Below are positions 22,247 to 30,333 of a stretch of DNA of 32,350 nt, in pieces; the stretch's first letter is position 1; the number at the start of each line of letters is the position of its first letter. This DNA is from Emticicia agri (GTDB taxonomy: Bacteria > Bacteroidota > Bacteroidia > Cytophagales > Spirosomataceae): positions 1 to 32,350 of the forward strand of contig CAMAQF010000048.1 of the NCBI GenBank assembly GCA_945860265.1, written 5' to 3'. Position numbers and translations under genes: made by a program. The notes under the pieces are model-generated. The model did not search any database, was not told the DNA's origin, and was given only the letters and a program-made list of their open reading frames with translations.

Positions 22247-23434
22247 TTACTTTTTGGCCAAAGTATAAATTTTCCCACTGCTATAGTTCAAGATATAAAT
22301 CTCGCCATTGGCATCTTGCCCAAAAGCTGAAACAGCACCGACATTCGTAATTAACTCATTTTTTGTGACGGTTTTTCCATCATAAGTCAAAACCCAGATT
22401 CTTCCGCTTATGTAATCTCCACAGAAATATTTCCCCACTAAATCAGCAAATTTCTTGCCTCTGTAAACAACTCCGCCTGTTACCGAACGTCCTTCAGCAC
22501 CATTTATATAACTCCAAACTGGAGCAATCAAATCGGCTCGTGAGCAATCACCTGAATAACAATCATTACCTTCTTTCACTTTCCAACCGTAATTTCCACC
22601 TTTCGTAATAATATCAATCTCCTCTACTTTATTTTGTCCAACATCGCCAGTCCACAAATCCTTCGTAACTGAATCGAAGCTAAAACGCCACGGATTTCTT
22701 AGTCCAAACGCAAAAATCTCTTCACTAAAACCCTGTGTATTAGCAGTATATGGATTGTCTTTTGGAATACCATAATTTCCTTTATTAGTCGTATTTACAT
22801 CAATTCTAAGCATTTTTCCTAGAAGACTAGCTCGGTTTTGAGCGTAATTCTGTGGGTCGCCACTACTACCACCGTCGCCAGTTGCTATGTATAAAAAGCC
22901 ATCCCCACCAAAGGAAATTTGCCCACCCTTATGATTAGTATAAGGTTGATCAAAAGTCAATAAAATGGCTTCGCTACTCGGGTCAGCAGTTTGACCATTA
23001 GCTTTAAATCGCGAAATTACTGTCTGACGACGTGGCGAATTTCGGGTATAATTCACAAAGAAAAGACCGTTATTCTTAAAATCTGGGTGAAAAGCCAAAC
23101 CCAACAAACCCATTTCTCCGCCTGAAGAAACACGACCCATAAGATCTAAAAATACCGATTTTGTTTCAGCGTTGGCGTTATTTTCAAAAGTTTGAATTAC
23201 ACCTCTTTGCTCAACTACAAACAATCGGTTTGAGCCATCGTTGGCAAGAGTAAAATCAACAGGAGAATTAAAAGATAACTTTGGAAAGGCCTCGACGGCC
23301 TGATAAGAAACAGATACTGAAGGAACGACCACTACTATTGGTGAAGTTGTGGGAGAATCATCCGCTTCTTTACAGCTGATAGTCAAAAAAGAAATAAAAC
23401 TATAAAAGCCAATGATAACAAACGTTTTTTTCAT
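22247..23434 (-). CDS. PQQ-dependent sugar dehydrogenase-like lipoprotein
   Basis: 395 residues. Lipoprotein signal ending ISC (Cys21). The rest is a six-bladed beta-propeller of the glucose/sorbosone dehydrogenase (GSDH) family: SPVDFTLANDGSNRLFVVEQRG, GLLGLAFHPDFKNNGLFFVNY, NHKGGQISFGGDGFLYIATGDGG, FGLRNPWRFSFD and GDVGQNKVEEIDI. Members related to soluble glucose dehydrogenase and Yli oxidise sugars or sorbosone with PQQ; many Bacteroidota copies are uncharacterised. No PQQ biosynthesis gene is in the window. It is convergent with the flippase and divergent from the glycosyltransferase, so it is a single-gene unit within the glycan region. Confidence 0.88.
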   Translation of the reverse strand: MKKTFVIIGFYSFISFLTISCKEADDSPTTSPIVVVVPSVSVSYQAVEAFPKLSFNSPVDFTLANDGSNRLFVVEQRGVIQTFENNANAETKSVFLDLMGRVSSGGEMGLLGLAFHPDFKNNGLFFVNYTRNSPRRQTVISRFKANGQTADPSSEAILLTFDQPYTNHKGGQISFGGDGFLYIATGDGGSSGDPQNYAQNRASLLGKMLRIDVNTTNKGNYGIPKDNPYTANTQGFSEEIFAFGLRNPWRFSFDSVTKDLWTGDVGQNKVEEIDIITKGGNYGWKVKEGNDCYSGDCSRADLIAPVWSYINGAEGRSVTGGVVYRGKKFADLVGKYFCGDYISGRIWVLTYDGKTVTKNELITNVGAVSAFGQDANGEIYILNYSSGKIYTLAKK

Positions 23435-23589
23435 TATAAAAATTTATTTATTAACTCAATAACGAAAAAATACATTTGTATGTTTTATTAAACAATAGAA
23501 TAAAACTTACTAAAAGTTAATAAATCTTGTAGATTTTCCGTAAAAAATCTTATAATTTGCAATCAATTAATCAACGTTTTTATTTTGTC

Positions 23590-24891
23590 TTGAAAATTCT
23601 ACTTATCAATACCGACGATGCCATGGGTGGAGCAGCTATTGCTTGCCTGCGTTTATTGGCTATTTTGGAGCAAACCGAAGGCATTGAAGTAACAATGTTG
23701 GTACAAGAAAAAAAACGAGATAATCCAAACGTCAAAGCAATTGCCAAAACTTGGCTACAAAAAAAACTGGCTTTTGAACGTTTCGTAAGAGAGCGATTAT
23801 ATTTCAATTTTCAAGAAAAAAACAAGGAAATCAGGTTTGCATTTTCACCTGCTAATTCAGGTATTGATATTTCAGAGCATCCGCTAGTGCAAGAGGCAGA
23901 AATTATTCATTTGCATTGGATTAATTTTGGGTTTTTATCATTAAAATCACTTGAAAAACTTTTTGCACTTAATAAACCAATCGTCTGGACACTGCACGAT
24001 ATGTGGGCATTTACGGGTGGATGTCACCATAGTGGCGACTGCGAAAACTACGAAGATTCTTGCGGGAATTGTGTTCAATATCTCAAAAATCCATCACCGA
24101 CTGATTTGTCGAATAAAGTTTGGCAGCGGAAAAATGCAATTCTCGACCATTCCATTCGACTTCGCTCAAAACACAACATTACAATAGTTGGATGTAGTCA
24201 TTGGTTAAGTAATCGGGCAAAAAATAGTAGTTTGTTTAAAGATTTTTTGGTAAATACGATTCCAAATCCATTAGATACGAGTGTATTTTCGCCACAAAAT
24301 AAGGCTGAAGCAAGAATAAAACTAGGCCTACCGATTGATAAAAAACTAATACTTTTTGTTGCAGCAAAGGTTTCGGTTATTTGGAAAGGGTTTAGTTATT
24401 TTAAAGAAGCTTTGGAGATTTTAAAAGTACAACATTTTCAACATCAAGAGATTGAATTAGTGATTTTGGGAGAATGTGATGGCGAAACTATTCAAAAATT
24501 ACCTTTTAAGGCTCACTCATTGGGTAGAATCTCTGATGTTAATCAAATTGTTTCAGTCTATTCTGCGGCCGATGTTTTTGTTACTTCTTCAATACAAGAA
24601 AATCTACCAAATACAATCATGGAAGCAATGGCTTGTGGTACGCCTGCCGTTGGTTTTGAAGTTGGTGGAATTCCAGAAATGATTGAAAGTTATAAAAACG
24701 GAATGCCGTCCAGCGGTTTCTTAGCAAAATACAAATCAACGAAAAGTTTAGCAGAAGGAATGAAATGGATTTTGTTTGAAGCAAACCATGAGGAATTATC
24801 AAAAAATGCTCGTCAAAAAGTGATAGATAATTATTCCGAAGAAGTGGTGGTTGGAAAGTATTTGGAGGTTTATAGAAGCATGACCTTGTAA
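23590..24891 (+). CDS. Glycosyltransferase family 4
   Basis: 433 residues from the TTG at 23590, which gives MKILLINTDDAMGGAA, the standard GT4 opening; a longer frame from 23557 would add 11 residues unlike the family. The N-terminal Rossmann domain includes WTLHDMWAFTGGCHHSGDCENYEDSC, a Cys/His-rich loop common in this GT4 group. The C-terminal domain has ILFVAAKVSVIWKGF, ELVILGEC, YSAADVFVTSSIQENLPNTIMEAMACGTPAVGFEVGGIPEMI, the nucleotide-sugar site with E-x7-E. It would add a sugar to a surface glycan in the cytoplasm; the donor is unknown. A degenerate TAATTTG element lies at 23553-23559. Confidence 0.9.
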   Translation: MKILLINTDDAMGGAAIACLRLLAILEQTEGIEVTMLVQEKKRDNPNVKAIAKTWLQKKLAFERFVRERLYFNFQEKNKEIRFAFSPANSGIDISEHPLVQEAEIIHLHWINFGFLSLKSLEKLFALNKPIVWTLHDMWAFTGGCHHSGDCENYEDSCGNCVQYLKNPSPTDLSNKVWQRKNAILDHSIRLRSKHNITIVGCSHWLSNRAKNSSLFKDFLVNTIPNPLDTSVFSPQNKAEARIKLGLPIDKKLILFVAAKVSVIWKGFSYFKEALEILKVQHFQHQEIELVILGECDGETIQKLPFKAHSLGRISDVNQIVSVYSAADVFVTSSIQENLPNTIMEAMACGTPAVGFEVGGIPEMIESYKNGMPSSGFLAKYKSTKSLAEGMKWILFEANHEELSKNARQKVIDNYSEEVVVGKYLEVYRSMTL

Positions 24892-24920
24892 ATCGTTATT
24901 GCTTTTTCTAGTGCAACAGA

Positions 24921-26147
24921 TTACAAACCTATTATACAAAAATCGGCTATTTCTTCATAAGCTTTCAGCACATTTTTTTGTAAATCCGTATTTAGTTTTT
25001 GAGCATTTTGTTTTTTATGGTTCAAATCTTCGGCTGTCAAATTACTCAAATATTCTCTAATCTTTTCGCCCAAATCACCTTGTTCGTTAATTAGCCAAGC
25101 AGCCTCTTGGAGCATATCCCAATTATCACTTTCTTGACTTCCACAAAACAAAATGGCTCCGCCTGCGGCAACGGCACTCACTGCTTTTGACGGAATCATC
25201 AAATGGGTATATTTTGTAAGTAGACTTACTAAATGCACATCTAAAAAGTTTAATTGACTTCGTGGCACATTCGGTAAAACTGTAATTCCATCATAGTTTT
25301 TAGCAAATTCAAGCACATTTTGAGCTTTTTTACCGTATAAAGCCAAAATCAAATGATGCTTTTTGGGGTCAAAAGCTTTGATAAATGCTATCAGAAACCC
25401 TTCGTTATGAGCATCATTCAGATTACCACAATAGCCAAAATAGATTTTTCCATCTAACTTCCGCCACGTAGGCAACTGACTATCATAAGTCTGATGAAAA
25501 ATTACTCCGCAAGGAAGAATTGTAGTATCTAATTTATCTATTGACTTTTGAGCGGAACGCTGTACACTATGGATTGTAAACTGTTTGTTATATTTTTCCA
25601 CTAAAACCTCCGCCTGCTTTCGCCCCAGTGCAATCAATTTATTTGGAGCATTTTTGTATGTTTTCTTCAAAAACCACTGATAAACTACGTTTCCCTTGGC
25701 AATCATTCCAATCGCAAGGAAGGCTTCTGGAAATAAATCCATTGACCACAAAGCCCATTTCTGTTCGGGCGGCGTTCCGTCGGGCGGCGTTCCGTTTTTG
25801 AGCAACATTGAAGCCCAAAATGGCAATAAAGGTGGGCTTGTCATTACTATAATTGCAGCCCTTTTGTCAATTTTCCTAGCTTTCCGGATAAGTATTAAAC
25901 CTTCCAAAAAACCCGCTAATTGCTTCAAAGCCTTGTTTTTTCCTTCATAAATACTTGATAATGTATGTACTATACCCAAAGGTTCACGCTTAGCACCGCC
26001 ACCATCGTCGTTACCTTCGATGTGTACGATATGCACCTCGACTTGATATTTTTCGATGAGATATTTGGCCAAATCCCAAGCAGATTCTCCCGTGATTCCA
26101 GGGTTTGGTGGGTAGTGGCGATTAACTATGATAACTTTTCGATTCAT
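24921..26147 (-). CDS. Glycosyltransferase (WbuB-like GT4) with an inserted repeat
   Basis: 408 residues. The N-terminus KVIIVNRHYPPNPGITGESAWDLAKYL and the segment VMTSPPLLPFWASMLL...WSMDLFPEAF are typical of WbuB/WcaI-like glycosyltransferases. The C-terminal half has GYCGNLNDAHNEGFLIAF, GITVLPNVPRSQL and HLMIPSKAVSAVAAGGAILFCG, consistent with a GT-B donor site, though the usual E-x7-E is weak. Between LLKN and QKWALW the residues GTPPDGTPPE are encoded by two tandem copies of a 15-bp GC-rich repeat, an unusual in-frame insertion. The start overlaps the stop of the upstream beta-barrel gene as ATGA, so the two are translated together. Confidence 0.85.
   Translation of the reverse strand: MNRKVIIVNRHYPPNPGITGESAWDLAKYLIEKYQVEVHIVHIEGNDDGGGAKREPLGIVHTLSSIYEGKNKALKQLAGFLEGLILIRKARKIDKRAAIIVMTSPPLLPFWASMLLKNGTPPDGTPPEQKWALWSMDLFPEAFLAIGMIAKGNVVYQWFLKKTYKNAPNKLIALGRKQAEVLVEKYNKQFTIHSVQRSAQKSIDKLDTTILPCGVIFHQTYDSQLPTWRKLDGKIYFGYCGNLNDAHNEGFLIAFIKAFDPKKHHLILALYGKKAQNVLEFAKNYDGITVLPNVPRSQLNFLDVHLVSLLTKYTHLMIPSKAVSAVAAGGAILFCGSQESDNWDMLQEAAWLINEQGDLGEKIREYLSNLTAEDLNHKKQNAQKLNTDLQKNVLKAYEEIADFCIIGL
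25766..25795. repeat. Two tandem 15-bp GC-rich units inside the glycosyltransferase frame
   Basis: CGGGCGGCGTTCCGT occurs at 25766-25780 and again at 25781-25795. Its first 14 bases are the reverse complement of the intergenic core at 13664-13677. Because the unit is 15 bp, each copy adds five residues (GTPPD/E) without shifting the frame. Confidence 0.85.
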
Positions 26148-26986
26148 TCAACTTGGCTCTGATATTTATAACCTCTTGCAAGGTCTAATCTAATTAAGAG
26201 TCCAAAATTATAACTTATTCCTTTCAAAGACTGCCTTGCTTCACCAATTTTATTTGAATTTTGTGTATAAACCAAATCCGAATACAAACCTCCACTCGGT
26301 GCAAAATTTATTCTGCCAAATAAACTGATGTAAAATCCATTGGTCACACGGCCTTGAAGCTCAGTTTGTAGCTCAAAAGCCGCAAAGAGCTTTTTAGTGG
26401 TGAATGACTCAGAAATTAATCTTATTGTATCTCTTTTTGAGGCATTGCCCATCACACCAGTAAACGTTCTAGTATAAACCAGTCGCGGTTTAGCATTGGT
26501 ATTCAACAAAACCCCGCATCCCACATACATGGCGGCATTTTTAGTAATCCTATCAAGATTTAAGACTTTATATTTATATCTGAGCGGTATTGTGTTGAGT
26601 ATAGTTCCGATACGGTAAGTAAATGGAACGCCCCTACCAGAGACAACAGTTTGAATAAAACTGGCAGGATTTTTTAAATACCCAGTCTCAATTGCCCATT
26701 TATTATCAGAATTAAAACCTATTGAAATACCCCATGAAAAATCATTATTGTTTTGACTACTTACTATATTTCCAATAGAATTGCTCAGCGACGCATAATT
26801 GAGTTTAAAGCCACCTTCAAGCCCTAAATATAGACTCACTGCTTTACGGTCAAGATTTGGGTAGGTATTATTTCTGACATCCAAGCGTTTACTGGGTGGT
26901 TTATAATAGTCCTCGTCTTCCTGGGCCTTCAACTCAGTGAAAATACCTGTTACTAAGAATAAAAATAAGAATATTGATTTCATCAT
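26144..26986 (-). CDS. Outer-membrane beta-barrel protein (PorT-like fold)
   Basis: 280 residues from the ATG at 26986. The signal peptide is MKSIFLFLFLVTGIFTELKAQ. The mature protein consists of alternating amphipathic strands (VSLYLGLEGGFKLNY, WGISIGFNSDNKWAIETGYL, IPLRYKYKV, AAMYVGCGVLLN, FYISLFGRINFAPSGG, ISYNFGLLIRLDL), as in small outer-membrane beta-barrels of Bacteroidota. The open frame extends to 27124, but a TAGTTTTG element at 27008-27001 puts transcription start below that, and the signal peptide fixes the start at 26986 or 26983. It is coupled to the downstream glycosyltransferase by an ATGA overlap. The function is unknown. Confidence 0.75.
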   Translation of the reverse strand: MMKSIFLFLFLVTGIFTELKAQEDEDYYKPPSKRLDVRNNTYPNLDRKAVSLYLGLEGGFKLNYASLSNSIGNIVSSQNNNDFSWGISIGFNSDNKWAIETGYLKNPASFIQTVVSGRGVPFTYRIGTILNTIPLRYKYKVLNLDRITKNAAMYVGCGVLLNTNAKPRLVYTRTFTGVMGNASKRDTIRLISESFTTKKLFAAFELQTELQGRVTNGFYISLFGRINFAPSGGLYSDLVYTQNSNKIGEARQSLKGISYNFGLLIRLDLARGYKYQSQVE

Positions 26987-27000
26987 TCTGTAAATATTTC

Positions 27001-27008
27001 CAAAACTA
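27001..27008 (-). promoter_or_regulatory. -7 element (TAGTTTTG) for the beta-barrel gene
   Basis: Minus-strand TAGTTTTG fits TANNTTTG, with a TTG about 23 nt upstream (27034-27032). The transcript would start about 10 nt before the chosen ATG. Confidence 0.45.
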
Positions 27009-27158
27009 CTAACAAAGACGACATCCGTAAACAAAAAGTTGTTTGCAATACAAAACGAGATTTTATTTAGCAAAGAAAAAATATAATTTTTCAATGTATT
27101 TTTAATAAATAACGGAATAAACATAGTAGTATTTCGTGATGAAAGCGAAAAGAAAATT

Positions 27159-27166
27159 TATATTTG
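27159..27166 (+). promoter_or_regulatory. -7 element (TATATTTG) for pgk
   Basis: TATATTTG fits the consensus; only TTTC (27132-27135) lies near the expected upstream position. The leader to 27268 is about 95 nt. Confidence 0.45.
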
Positions 27167-27267
27167 TAAAAAGATTATTAAAAAACTTTTTATAATGTTT
27201 GAGCCGTAAAAAATGAGTAAATTTACTTATTTGCTCAAACGCCATTCACTATAATATTCATTATTGA

Positions 27268-28455
27268 ATGAAAACCTTAGACACGTACGATTTTTCGGGT
27301 AAGAAAGCCCTCATCAGAGTAGATTTTAACGTACCTCTCAATGATAAGTACGAAATTACAGATGATACTCGTATCTCTGCCACGATTCCAACAATCATGA
27401 AAATCTTGAAAGATGGTGGTTCATGTATCTTAATGTCTCACCTAGGCCGTCCTAAGGATGGTCCAACCGAAAAATACTCTCTCAAACACTTAGTAAATCC
27501 ACTTTCGGTGATTTTAGGCTTACAAGTAAAATTTGCAGATGATTGCATCGGAGCATCGGCTATCGAACAGGCTGCAAATCTTAAAGCTGGTGAAGTTCTT
27601 TTGCTCGAAAACCTTCGTTTTTATAAAGAAGAAGAAAAAGGGGATGTTGTATTTGCTGAAAAACTATCGAAACTTGGTAATGTTTGGGTAAATGACGCCT
27701 TTGGCACTGCTCACCGAGCTCACGCTTCTACGGCTGTAATAGGTCAATTTTTTGCTGAACGTGTTTGTGGCTATGTGATGCAAGCCGAAGTTGAGAACGC
27801 CGAAAAAATCTTAAATCATGCCGAGCGTCCGTTTACGGCCATCATGGGTGGTGCAAAAATTTCGGATAAAATCTTATTAATTGAGCGTTTGTTGGATAAA
27901 GTTGATAACCTCATCATTGGAGGAGGTATGACTTATACTTTCACAAAAGCACAAGGGGGAGCAATCGGAAAATCGCTTTTAGAAGCAGATAAAATGCCTT
28001 TGGCCTTGAAACTCATAGAAAAAGCAAAAATAAAAGGTGTAAATCTTATTATGCCGCTTGACAATGTTTGTGGTGATAAATTTTCGAACGATGCCGATCG
28101 AATGACGGTAGCCACAGGTCAAATTGATGACGAATGGGAAGGTTTTGATATTGGCCCTGAATCAGTGAAACTTTTTACTGAAACCATTTTAAAATCAAAA
28201 ACTATCCTTTGGAATGGGCCAATGGGCGTATTTGAATTTCCTAATTTTGCGACAGGTACAAACGCTATCGCCGAGGCTGTAGTAAAAGCAACTGAAGAAA
28301 ACGGTGCATTCTCACTAATCGGTGGTGGAGATTCAGCTTCGGCTATCAACAACGCTGGTTTCGGCGACCGTGTTTCTTATGTTTCAACAGGAGGCGGTGC
28401 ATTACTTGAATACATGGAAGGCAAAACTTTGCCAGGTGTAGCTGCTCTTTACTAA
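27268..28455 (+). CDS. pgk: Phosphoglycerate kinase
   Basis: 395 residues, full length for the family. It transfers a phosphate between 1,3-bisphosphoglycerate and ADP in glycolysis. Motifs in order: ALIRVDFNVPLND (15-27), SHLGRPKDG (about 60), LLENLRFYKEEEKGD (about 112-126), DAFGTAHRAHAST (about 148-160), GGAKISDKILLIE, IIGGGMTYTFTKAQG, GPMGVFEFPNFATGT and SLIGGGDSASAI at the nucleotide site. It is a single-gene unit ended by a strong terminator. Confidence 0.98.
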   Translation: MKTLDTYDFSGKKALIRVDFNVPLNDKYEITDDTRISATIPTIMKILKDGGSCILMSHLGRPKDGPTEKYSLKHLVNPLSVILGLQVKFADDCIGASAIEQAANLKAGEVLLLENLRFYKEEEKGDVVFAEKLSKLGNVWVNDAFGTAHRAHASTAVIGQFFAERVCGYVMQAEVENAEKILNHAERPFTAIMGGAKISDKILLIERLLDKVDNLIIGGGMTYTFTKAQGGAIGKSLLEADKMPLALKLIEKAKIKGVNLIMPLDNVCGDKFSNDADRMTVATGQIDDEWEGFDIGPESVKLFTETILKSKTILWNGPMGVFEFPNFATGTNAIAEAVVKATEENGAFSLIGGGDSASAINNAGFGDRVSYVSTGGGALLEYMEGKTLPGVAALY

Positions 28456-28602
28456 ATTGAATATTTGTGTAATCGATGACACAGCAGGTATTTTATTTTA
28501 CTTTTGATACAACCCTGTCTTTACAACGAATTAAAAAAATCCCCGTACTTATACGGGGATTTTTGTTTATTTTTAATTAGATAAGGAAATAAATGTTGAA
28601 AA
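28456..28602. other. Intergenic stretch holding the pgk terminator
   Basis: Between pgk and the small minus-strand gene there is only the hairpin at 28535-28565, which can end both transcripts. Confidence 0.6.
28535..28565. terminator. Bidirectional terminator after pgk
   Basis: AAAAATCCCCGTA (28535-28547), loop CTTA, TACGGGGATTTTT (28552-28564): a perfect 13-bp stem with A- and T-tracts. It serves pgk (plus) and the small membrane protein (minus). Confidence 0.92.
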
Positions 28603-28716
28603 TTACCAAATCGTAACGTTAGTAAAATACAGACCAATAGCAACAGCTAAGGTTAGGCCGCTGATTAATAATAATTCAGCATACTTAATTGATTCAGATT
28701 TAGCTAGTTTGTTCAT
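28603..28716 (-). CDS. 37-residue single-pass membrane protein, putative ECF regulon member
   Basis: The frame from ATG (28716-28714) to TAA (28605-28603) encodes 37 residues: a hydrophilic start (MNKLAKSESIKYAE), one transmembrane helix at about 15-31 (LLLISGLTLAVAIGLYF) and a short end TNVTIW. Lys3, Lys6 and Lys11 suggest an N-in orientation. I do not recognise the family. Two facts argue that it is real: the pgk terminator closes its transcript, and 34 nt upstream, at correct orientation and spacing, stands the same bipartite promoter as before the ECF sigma gene (GCGACTTTTA-N11-CATCTA, 28776-28750). Small membrane proteins of this kind often modulate a transporter, oxidase or sensor. Confidence 0.65.
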   Translation of the reverse strand: MNKLAKSESIKYAELLLISGLTLAVAIGLYFTNVTIW

Positions 28717-28749
28717 AAAATTTCAATTTGGTTTATATGGAATATTTAT

Positions 28750-28776
28750 TAGATGTAATTTTTAAATAAAAGTCGC
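28750..28776 (-). promoter_or_regulatory. Third putative ECF-dependent promoter
   Basis: On the minus strand GCGACTTTTA begins at 28776 and CATCTA occupies 28755-28750. The distance from GC to CATCTA is 21 nt, the same as at 3834/3855 and 5379/5400. Compared with the sigma promoter, positions GC.A.TTTTATTTAA and ACATCTA agree. The start codon lies 34 nt downstream. Confidence 0.62.
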
Positions 28777-28928
28777 AATGTGCCTTCAATATTTAAATTA
28801 ATCGCCCTATATAAACCTAACGATAATACTCAAAAAAAATTTCTTCTTTTGGATAAACTTATTGAACGGCAATTGATATTTTCAAAAAAACATAACACAA
28901 TTTGTGTCCTCATATCTATTTCAAGTAG

Positions 28929-28936
28929 TATATTTG
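28929..28936 (+). promoter_or_regulatory. Candidate -7 element of the carboxynorspermidine dehydrogenase gene
   Basis: TATATTTG fits TANNTTTG. The nearest TTTG (28901-28904), inside the palindrome ACACAA-T-TTGTGT, is 24 nt upstream, a little far. If real, the palindrome would overlap the -33 region and could be an operator. Confidence 0.4.
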
Positions 28937-29055
28937 TAAGGATTTGTACTCACTAAAATATTTGTGGTAATCCTATGTGCTTAAGTATTTTAGAGAAAAA
29001 AAGACGAATCAAATTCATTAAAAAATCTGATAAATCAGTTTAATTATAGTCAAGA

Positions 29056-30267
29056 ATGTCAAAAGTTATTATCATTGGTGCTGGCGGAGTCGGCAGCGTT
29101 GTCGCTCATAAATGTGCGATGAACTCCCAAGTTTTTACCGAAATCATGTTGGCAAGTCGCACAAAATCGAAATGCGATAAAATCGCAGGCGATATTGAGG
29201 AAATGCACGGTGTGAAAATCCAAACGGCAAAAGTTGATGCCGACAACGTACCCGAATTGGTTGAACTTATCAAAAGTTTCCAACCTAAAATGGTAATCAA
29301 TGTAGCCCTTCCATACCAAGATCTTACTATTATGGATGCTTGTTTGGAAACCGGAATAAACTATTTGGATACAGCAAATTATGAGCCCAAAGATGTGGCC
29401 AAATTTGAATATAGCTGGCAATGGGCATATCAAGACCGTTTCAAAGAAGCTGGTTTGATGGCTCTTTTGGGTTGTGGTTTCGACCCTGGCGTTACGCAAG
29501 TTTACTGCTCGTTTGCAAACAAACATCAATTCGACGAAATGCACTATCTCGATATTATCGACTGTAATGCAGGCGACCATGGAAAGGCATTTGCTACCAA
29601 CTTTAATCCCGAAATTAATATCCGTGAGATAACTCAAAATGGACGTTATTGGGAAAACGGCGAATGGATAGAAATCGCTCCTATGTCGATTCACAAAGCC
29701 ATTGATTACCCAGGTATCGGCCCGAAAGAATCGTATGTATTATACCATGAAGAGCTTGAGTCTTTGGTAAAAAACTTCCCAACTTTGAAACGTGCCAGAT
29801 TTTGGATGACTTTCGGACAAGCATATTTGACGCACCTAGAAGTTCTTCAAAACGTAGGAATGACAAGAATCGACTCAGTAAATTTCAAGGGTATGGATAT
29901 CATCCCGTTAGAATTTTTGAAAGCTGTCTTGCCAGCTCCTGATACCTTGGGCGAAAACTATACTGGTCAAACTTCAATCGGTTGTCAAATCAAAGGAATT
30001 GAAGGTGGAAAAGACAAAACTTACTACGTTTGGAACAACTGCGACCACGCTGAATGCTACAAAGAAGTAAAAGCACAGGCGGTATCATATACAACTGGCG
30101 TACCAGCAATGATTGGTGCAATGCTAATGCTTACTAACCCAGAATGGCAAAAAGCGGGTGTTTGGAACTGCGAAGAACTAAACCCAGACCCTTTCATGGA
30201 TTTGCTCAATACACAAGGTTTGCCTTGGCATGAGCAGATAAATAGTATTTTACCTCATGAATATTGA
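29056..30267 (+). CDS. Carboxynorspermidine/carboxyspermidine dehydrogenase (saccharopine dehydrogenase family)
   Basis: 403 residues. The N-terminal Rossmann motif is VIIIGAGGVGSVVAHKCA, then MLASRTKSKCDKI for NAD(P)H. MVINVALPYQDLTIMDACLETGINYLDTANYEP and LMALLGCGFDPGVTQVYCSFA are typical of the carboxynorspermidine synthase branch of the saccharopine dehydrogenase family. The enzyme condenses aspartate semialdehyde with a diamine (putrescine or diaminopropane) and reduces the product. The matching decarboxylase gene begins at 31539, with tonB between, so the window encodes the two-step alternative spermidine/norspermidine route. A terminator follows. Confidence 0.92.
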   Translation: MSKVIIIGAGGVGSVVAHKCAMNSQVFTEIMLASRTKSKCDKIAGDIEEMHGVKIQTAKVDADNVPELVELIKSFQPKMVINVALPYQDLTIMDACLETGINYLDTANYEPKDVAKFEYSWQWAYQDRFKEAGLMALLGCGFDPGVTQVYCSFANKHQFDEMHYLDIIDCNAGDHGKAFATNFNPEINIREITQNGRYWENGEWIEIAPMSIHKAIDYPGIGPKESYVLYHEELESLVKNFPTLKRARFWMTFGQAYLTHLEVLQNVGMTRIDSVNFKGMDIIPLEFLKAVLPAPDTLGENYTGQTSIGCQIKGIEGGKDKTYYVWNNCDHAECYKEVKAQAVSYTTGVPAMIGAMLMLTNPEWQKAGVWNCEELNPDPFMDLLNTQGLPWHEQINSILPHEY

Positions 30268-30286
30268 TTATTTGGTCTGTAAAGAT

Positions 30287-30333
30287 GTGGCATACCTTGT
30301 TAACGACGATTATGAGGTGTGCCACTTTTTTTT
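30287..30333 (+). terminator. Rho-independent terminator after the dehydrogenase gene
   Basis: GTGGCATACCT (30287-30297) pairs with AGGTGTGCCAC (30315-30325) with one G-U pair, followed by eight T residues. Confidence 0.88.

Larger units (their letters stand above)
28717..29055. other. Divergent intergenic region with two promoters and a palindrome
   Basis: From left to right it holds the ECF-like promoter of the small gene (28750-28776), the palindrome ACACAA-T-TTGTGT (28895-28907), and a TATATTTG -7 element (28929-28936) reading toward the dehydrogenase gene. No coding frame is supported. Confidence 0.55.

Noticed and set aside
25233-25238. CATCTA inside the glycosyltransferase gene
   Set aside because: No GCAAGT-like block 21 nt upstream; chance occurrence in coding sequence.
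26987-27124. N-terminal extension of the beta-barrel protein
   Set aside because: A promoter -7 element and intergenic base composition lie within it, and the signal peptide begins at 26986/26983.
29059-29694. 211-codon minus-strand frame opposite the dehydrogenase gene
   Set aside because: It is the antisense shadow of a clear gene, Cys/His/Phe-rich with no domain signature.
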